DNA of 8,633 bases from Bacteroidales bacterium (GTDB lineage: Bacteria > Bacteroidota > Bacteroidia > Bacteroidales > JALTDM01). The stretch is taken from the NCBI GenBank assembly GCA_027073875.1, contig JALTEO010000186.1, positions 1 to 8,633 of the forward strand, written 5' to 3'. Made by a program: the position numbers and the translations under genes. Shown here piece by piece: positions 4,435 through 8,633 of this stretch (its first letter is position 1; the number at the start of each line of letters is the position of its first letter). The notes under the pieces are model-generated. The model was not told where the DNA came from, ran no database searches, and saw only the letters and a program-made list of their open reading frames with translations.

Positions 4435-7386
4435 GTGAAAGTTAAATTTTTATTTCTTCTGTTATTTGTAAGTTACCTTACAAAAGCGCAACCTTACTTT
4501 CAACAACAAGTTGACTATCAAATAAAAGTCACCTTGAACAATCAGGATAAAACCCTAACCGGATTTGAAACCTTAACTTACCAAAACAATTCTCCGGACA
4601 CACTCAAAAAACTGTATTTCCACCTGTGGCCTAATGCCTACAGAAACAACCACACACCTTTTGCCAAACAACAACTGGCTATGGCACGCGATGAATTTGC
4701 ACTTGCCCCACCACAAGAAAAAGGATTTATTGACAGTCTTAATTTTAAGGTAAACAACAAAACTATCCGTTGGGAATACACCGACAAAAGCCACGAAATT
4801 GCCAAACTCACCCTGAACAACCCGTTGCCACCCAATCATAAAATTACGATAACCACCCCTTTTTTCGTAAAAATTCCTTTCCTTTTCTCGCGGATGGGCT
4901 ACGACGACGACGGCAACATCTCGGTTACGCAGTGGTATCCGAAACCTGCCGTATATGACCACTATGGTTGGCATGCTTTTCATTATCTTGATTTGGGCGA
5001 ATTTTACAGTGAATTCGGCAATTTTGATGTAACCATTACTGTGCCGGACAGTTTGGTGGTAGCCGGAACGGGAAATTTACAAACCCCTTCGGAAATCGCA
5101 TTCCTAAACCAACGCATCAAAGCCGGTGAAAATTTTCCAAAACTGCCCAAAAGCACTAAAACAAAAACCATCCGCTTTACACAAAAAAATGTCCACGACT
5201 TTGCATGGTTTACCAATGCCAACTACATCGTCGAAAAAGATACCGTAAAACTCGCCAACGGTCATACAGTTGAAACCTGGTTGTTTCACCTGCCGGAAAA
5301 CCGCATACCTTACAAAAATATGCTGCCAAAGATAAACCGCTCGGTGCGTTGGTTCTCGGAATGGAACGGTAACTACCCCTACAAAACGGTAAAAGTGGTT
5401 GACGGCGGATTGCTTGCCGGCGGCGGCATGGAATACCCCACCATTACTGTTATTACAAGCATGAACGACTCCATAAGTTTGGAAGAAACCATCATCCACG
5501 AAATCGGGCATAACTGGTTTTACGGCATACTCGGGTTTAATGAACGCCGCTACCCGTTTATGGACGAAGGCATCAACACTTCCAATCAACTGCGGTATAT
5601 GCAACGGGCATATCCCTACCGCAGTTTCGGACATGAGATTTTGCCCAATGAGCTAATTGAAAAACTCGGTTTGTCCAAATACCCGCAACGATTCGATATG
5701 TTGATGGCTTATCTGCTGTCGGCGTGTTCCTATTCCGATTGCCCGACCAATACACACTCGGAATATATGACACCAACCAACTACGAAACAATCGTTTACA
5801 TGAAAACTGCTTATGTGTTTTATTACTTACGGTATTATCTCGGTGACTCGTCATACAACAAAGCCATGCACGATTTTTTCCAAAAATGGCAATTCAAACA
5901 TCCCTACCCCGATGATTTGAAAAAAAGCTTTGAACAAACTACCGGCAAAGACTTGTCGTGGTTTTTCGACCAAACCATAGCCACATCAAACAAGGCGGAT
6001 TACAAAGTAAACAAAGCCAAAGCAGATAAAGTTATTATTAAGAACAAAGGCAAAATAAATGCACCTTTTGAAATCGGTTTTTACAAAAACGGGAAACTCA
6101 CCGGTAAACAGTGGGTTGAAGGATTTCCGAAAAAACAAGTTGTGGCTATCCCCGACAGTAACCGGAACTATGATTATTTGCTGCTAAATCCCGAACAACA
6201 ACTCTACGAATTACCGAATACCAACAATTTCTCGCGGCGAAAAGGGCTTTTCAAAAAAACGGAACCCCTCCGTATGTCATTTTTGCTTAACCTTGAAAAA
6301 CCGACACAGCGACAGCTTTATTATTTCCCCGTAATTGCAGGCAACCGCCACAATAATTTTATGCTTGGGTTGGCACTTTACAATTCGGCAATTTTCAAGA
6401 AACGGATAGAATTTCAATTAATGCCACTCATCAGTTTTTCAGAAAATCCGTTTGCCGGAATGGGTGCCGTCAATTACAACTGGTTTCAACCGCAGACCTC
6501 ATTTTTGCGACTGATAAAATTTAAACTCTCGGCACAGCAGTTTGCCCTGTGGAACGATGCCCGGATGAATTACCAACGGTATAACGGACAAATCCTGTTT
6601 CTGTTCGACGGCAAAAAGTTTGATGCCACACACCAATTTTTGCAAATTGACAACCTGTATGTTACCGACTGGATAAACCAACTCTATTACGGAAAAACAA
6701 CCTACAACTATTACAACCGGATAAATTTTACGCAATATTCCTCTAACAAGACAGCACCTTATACGGTTTCATTACAGGCACTTACGGGAAAAGATTTTTC
6801 TCGGATTCAGATAAACGGTAACTACAAAATGATTTACGACTGGCGGCGGCATTTTGCCGGCATACGGTTTTTTGCCGGCTCGTTTCTCTACAACAACGCT
6901 GCGAACCCTGTGCTGAATTTCCGGCTGAGCGGCATTGACGGCACCAACGATTTGACTTACGACCAATTGTTTTTATCCAGAAACTATTTTCACTCCCGCA
7001 CCGATTTTTTTTCGCAACAGTTTGCCGACGACCAAGGTGGTTTCGGGTATTATTCCCCGTTTCAGGACAATTCGTGGTTGGTTTCGGCACAGTTCCGTAC
7101 TAGCTTTCCCGCACCGCGGTTTTTGCACGGATACATTACTGTCGCTTCATTCGGACAGGCACAAGCCATTTTCAACTCACCGTTGGTCTATGAGGCAGGT
7201 ATTGAAGCCGAGCTGATTCCGGGTATCCTGAAAATTTATTTCCCCATCACCGGCTCAAAAAAATTGACAGAAACCAACAACTTATATACGGACAATTATC
7301 TGCAAAAAATCCGGTTTGTGTTTAACCTCTCAGCACTAAACCCGAGCAGGATTTACAATAAGGTCTTGTATCAGTTTGGGATGTAA
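4435..7386 (+). CDS. Exported M1 aminopeptidase-like protein with C-terminal beta-barrel-like domain
   Basis: A 983-residue protein starting at GTG. An in-frame TAA lies two codons upstream, the next in-frame ATG is 82 codons in, and GTG alone gives a clean signal peptide (KVKFLFLLLFVSYLTKA, cleavage before Gln19). The M1 N-terminal beta domain covers about 25-250. The catalytic domain follows: GGGMEYP (329-335) in place of the classical GAMEN, HEIGH (His355, Glu356, His359), then Glu378 in MDEGINT exactly 18 residues on, and a probable catalytic Tyr455 in IVYMKT. All zinc ligands are present, so hydrolysis of peptide N-termini is likely. From about 612 the sequence turns into alternating hydrophobic/polar strands rich in Tyr, Phe and Asn, ending LYQFGM, which resembles an outer-membrane barrel. 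The barrel and cell-surface location are inferred. Substrate specificity is unknown. Confidence 0.9.
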   Translation: MKVKFLFLLLFVSYLTKAQPYFQQQVDYQIKVTLNNQDKTLTGFETLTYQNNSPDTLKKLYFHLWPNAYRNNHTPFAKQQLAMARDEFALAPPQEKGFIDSLNFKVNNKTIRWEYTDKSHEIAKLTLNNPLPPNHKITITTPFFVKIPFLFSRMGYDDDGNISVTQWYPKPAVYDHYGWHAFHYLDLGEFYSEFGNFDVTITVPDSLVVAGTGNLQTPSEIAFLNQRIKAGENFPKLPKSTKTKTIRFTQKNVHDFAWFTNANYIVEKDTVKLANGHTVETWLFHLPENRIPYKNMLPKINRSVRWFSEWNGNYPYKTVKVVDGGLLAGGGMEYPTITVITSMNDSISLEETIIHEIGHNWFYGILGFNERRYPFMDEGINTSNQLRYMQRAYPYRSFGHEILPNELIEKLGLSKYPQRFDMLMAYLLSACSYSDCPTNTHSEYMTPTNYETIVYMKTAYVFYYLRYYLGDSSYNKAMHDFFQKWQFKHPYPDDLKKSFEQTTGKDLSWFFDQTIATSNKADYKVNKAKADKVIIKNKGKINAPFEIGFYKNGKLTGKQWVEGFPKKQVVAIPDSNRNYDYLLLNPEQQLYELPNTNNFSRRKGLFKKTEPLRMSFLLNLEKPTQRQLYYFPVIAGNRHNNFMLGLALYNSAIFKKRIEFQLMPLISFSENPFAGMGAVNYNWFQPQTSFLRLIKFKLSAQQFALWNDARMNYQRYNGQILFLFDGKKFDATHQFLQIDNLYVTDWINQLYYGKTTYNYYNRINFTQYSSNKTAPYTVSLQALTGKDFSRIQINGNYKMIYDWRRHFAGIRFFAGSFLYNNAANPVLNFRLSGIDGTNDLTYDQLFLSRNYFHSRTDFFSQQFADDQGGFGYYSPFQDNSWLVSAQFRTSFPAPRFLHGYITVASFGQAQAIFNSPLVYEAGIEAELIPGILKIYFPITGSKKLTETNNLYTDNYLQKIRFVFNLSALNPSRIYNKVLYQFGM

Positions 7387-7462
7387 AAACTATTTTTCAA
7401 AATAAAGTTTTCTTGTCCATTTTTATAACCCAAAAGGATTGAATATTTAAAAAATTTTATTC

Positions 7463-7615
7463 TAACGGTTGGGCTATGGTGCGTGCCGCAGTTTCAAAGT
7501 TATATTTTTCTATTTACCGACATCTTGATTTAATGCTTAGCTTAATCTTCTTCATATTTACAACTAATTACGGTATGCACTATATTTATTGTGTGCTGGG
7601 TTTTATTAGTCGTTA
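7463..7615. repeat. Imperfect inverted-repeat element of unknown kind
   Basis: Non-coding 153-bp stretch with ends TAACG (7463-7467) and CGTTA (7611-7615). Inside, 7475-7488 can pair with 7571-7584 over 14 positions, 11 Watson-Crick and 3 G-T, with no gap and an 82-nt loop. All three mismatches to perfect complementarity are of the G-T type, as in a structure kept at the RNA or single-strand level. The 7470-7490 arm is more GC-rich than its surroundings. It could be a dispersed intergenic repeat, a structured RNA, or a very degenerate attC-like site; the ends fit attC core sites poorly. The rest of the 257-bp gap (7387-7643) shows nothing clear apart from the tandem repeat. Confidence 0.35.
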
Positions 7616-7654
7616 TCCGCCATTTATCCGCCATATTTGCCATTTATCCGCCAT
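7613..7654. repeat. 11-bp tandem repeat running into a stop codon
   Basis: TTATCCGCCAT occurs at 7613-7623, 7624-7634 and 7644-7654, with a shortened 9-bp copy ATTTGCCAT at 7635-7643 between the last two. On the minus strand the unit is ATGGCGGATAA. The copy at 7644-7654 supplies the final codons GGC GGA TAA of the ATP-binding regulator gene, so the repeat spans the 3' end of that gene and its downstream region. Confidence 0.85.
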
Positions 7655-8633
7655 GATTTAATTTATATTTTGTTCCTTTTTTCTCTCCGATTTTTATTAA
7701 TACTTTTTTTTCTGTCAAATGTTCTAAATCCCTTGAAGCAGTTCTTTCTGATGTTTTACAAATTTCTTGATATATGCTGTTAGTAATAAAATCGGACTTT
7801 TTTAAGTATTCAACGGCTTTTATTTGTCTGTCATTCAGGTTTAATTTCGCCAAATAATCTTGTGTAAATTTGTCTTTAAAAAATGTAACAGAAAATCCAC
7901 CACTGCTTGTTTCAAATTTAGGTTCAGGCAGGCTGGCTTTTTTACATTCTTCAATTATTTTAAGTGTTCCACGCCCCCAAGTTTCAATCAATCCTGCTTT
8001 AAAGAAAACATCGGCAATAATTGGATTTCTAGGATAAGAAGCATGTTTGTCTTTTAAATCATCAAGTGTCAATTCATTCGGTAATTCTCCCGGATTCCAA
8101 ATCATAAATTTATCGTCATAGATACTTATTTGTATGGGCGGTCCAAAATAATTCTTGTGTATAACGGCATTTAGCAAACTTTCTCTCACTGCTTCATACG
8201 GATATTCGGATTTTTCTATTCTGTTTAAACCTGTGTAAGAAATAAATTTTTTAAAATATTTCTTTTCTAAAATCTCAATCGTTTTATCAGGTAGTTGAAA
8301 TACATTTGATTCAACAATGTCTTGATAAAGTAATTCAGTATCCGATTTTCCGAATTTTCCGATTTTTAGATAAGCATTTATAATGTAATTTCTCGGATCT
8401 TTTCCAAATAACACTAATCCTAAACATTTTATGGCGTTGTTTTTATATAGCCGAAGGTTAGAAAGAATGTTTTTTAAATCATCTTCATTTTTAATTATCG
8501 GATAGCGACCACTTTTTGTAGCTTCTATTTTAAATTCTTCAATCGCTTCTCTTGATATTTCATCAAAACTTGCTTGTGGTTCTAATGCTTCTTCCCAAGT
8601 TTTCCCTGCTTTTTTTAACAAAAATTCATTTAG
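7644..8633 (-). CDS. AlbA_2/HATPase_c_4-type ATP-binding transcriptional regulator, 5'-truncated by the window edge
   Basis: The frame is open to the window edge: codons L-N-E-F precede L-L-K-K-A-G-K at 8622-8633, so TTG at 8621 is not a true start. At least 329 residues are visible, and about 100-150 N-terminal residues (most of the AlbA_2/Schlafen-like nucleic-acid-binding domain) are likely missing. The central part carries a GHKL-type ATP site: the N-box EAVRESLLNAVIHKNY (about 8195-8148), IWNPGELP (about 8105-8082) and the glycine loop WGRGTLKI (about 7982-7959), as in HATPase_c_4 proteins. The C-terminus from LNDRQIKAVEYL looks like a winged helix (T-S-E-R-T-A-S-R-D-L-E-H-L recognition region). 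Such proteins are usually annotated as transcriptional regulators; their targets are mostly unknown. The last residues HGG come from a tandem repeat. It is convergent with the M1 gene and has no visible partner here. Confidence 0.88.
   Translation of the reverse strand, partial: LNEFLLKKAGKTWEEALEPQASFDEISREAIEEFKIEATKSGRYPIIKNEDDLKNILSNLRLYKNNAIKCLGLVLFGKDPRNYIINAYLKIGKFGKSDTELLYQDIVESNVFQLPDKTIEILEKKYFKKFISYTGLNRIEKSEYPYEAVRESLLNAVIHKNYFGPPIQISIYDDKFMIWNPGELPNELTLDDLKDKHASYPRNPIIADVFFKAGLIETWGRGTLKIIEECKKASLPEPKFETSSGGFSVTFFKDKFTQDYLAKLNLNDRQIKAVEYLKKSDFITNSIYQEICKTSERTASRDLEHLTEKKVLIKIGEKKGTKYKLNHGG

Noticed and set aside
4573..7090. Several long minus-strand frames opposite the M1 gene
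   Set aside because: They are shadows of a strongly coding plus-strand frame with complete catalytic motifs and have no signals of their own.
7460..7620. Integron attC site and cassette array
   Set aside because: The ends fit the core-site consensus only partly (GTTATCC instead of GTTRRRY), and no integrase or second site is in the window. Kept only as a possibility in the repeat finding.
7542..7643. 33-codon minus-strand frame whose ATG directly follows the regulator's TAA
   Set aside because: Its start is produced by the tandem repeat unit (ATGGC...TAA), and the rest falls in the inverted-repeat element; it shows no domain-like content.
7476..7661. Open frame of 61 codons on the plus strand
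   Set aside because: It lies on the inverted-repeat element and the tandem repeat, overlaps the end of the convergent gene, and has no recognisable protein pattern.

Overview
The window looks like a chromosomal segment of a Bacteroidota bacterium, probably of the Bacteroidales/Cytophagales type. The evidence is the AT-rich sequence, the near absence of Shine-Dalgarno sites, -7 boxes of the TAnnTTTG type, a lipoprotein-anchored M13 peptidase, a surface-type M1 peptidase, and the tail of a type IX secretion (T9SS) sorting domain left as a gene fragment. All family assignments come from reading motifs by eye; no database search was possible.

Layout. Positions 1-1002 (+) hold the 3' three quarters of an aminopeptidase P gene. 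It converges on a tRNA-Val(TAC) gene (1099-1173, -) across a shared hairpin terminator. A second valine tRNA, tRNA-Val(GAC), lies at 1884-1958 (-). The roughly 700 bp between the two tRNAs hold no intact gene but are full of debris: the last codons of a T9SS cargo protein (-), abutting a frameshifted KilA-N domain gene (+), then a further frameshifted remnant with a GIY-YIG-like look (+). This is most simply read as a decayed phage or mobile-element insertion. Positions 1959-2277 hold a palindromic intergenic repeat, a possible terminator and a promoter-like site.

From 2278 to 7386 two exported metallopeptidase genes diverge from a 96-bp spacer: an M13 (neprilysin/PepO-like) lipoprotein (-) and a 983-residue M1 aminopeptidase-like protein (+) whose C-terminal ~370 residues look like an outer-membrane beta-barrel. 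Positions 7387-7643 carry an imperfect inverted-repeat element and an 11-bp tandem repeat that runs into the stop codon of the last gene, an AlbA/Schlafen-type ATP-binding regulator (7644 to the window edge, -).

Functionally, three of the four protein genes are metallopeptidases: two exported ones that would cut oligopeptides outside the cytoplasm, and a cytoplasmic proline-specific one that could finish the degradation. That suggests a peptide-scavenging lifestyle, although they are separate transcription units rather than an operon. The least ordinary parts are the gene graveyard between the valine tRNAs, the peptidase-barrel fusion, and the two repeat structures before the last gene.
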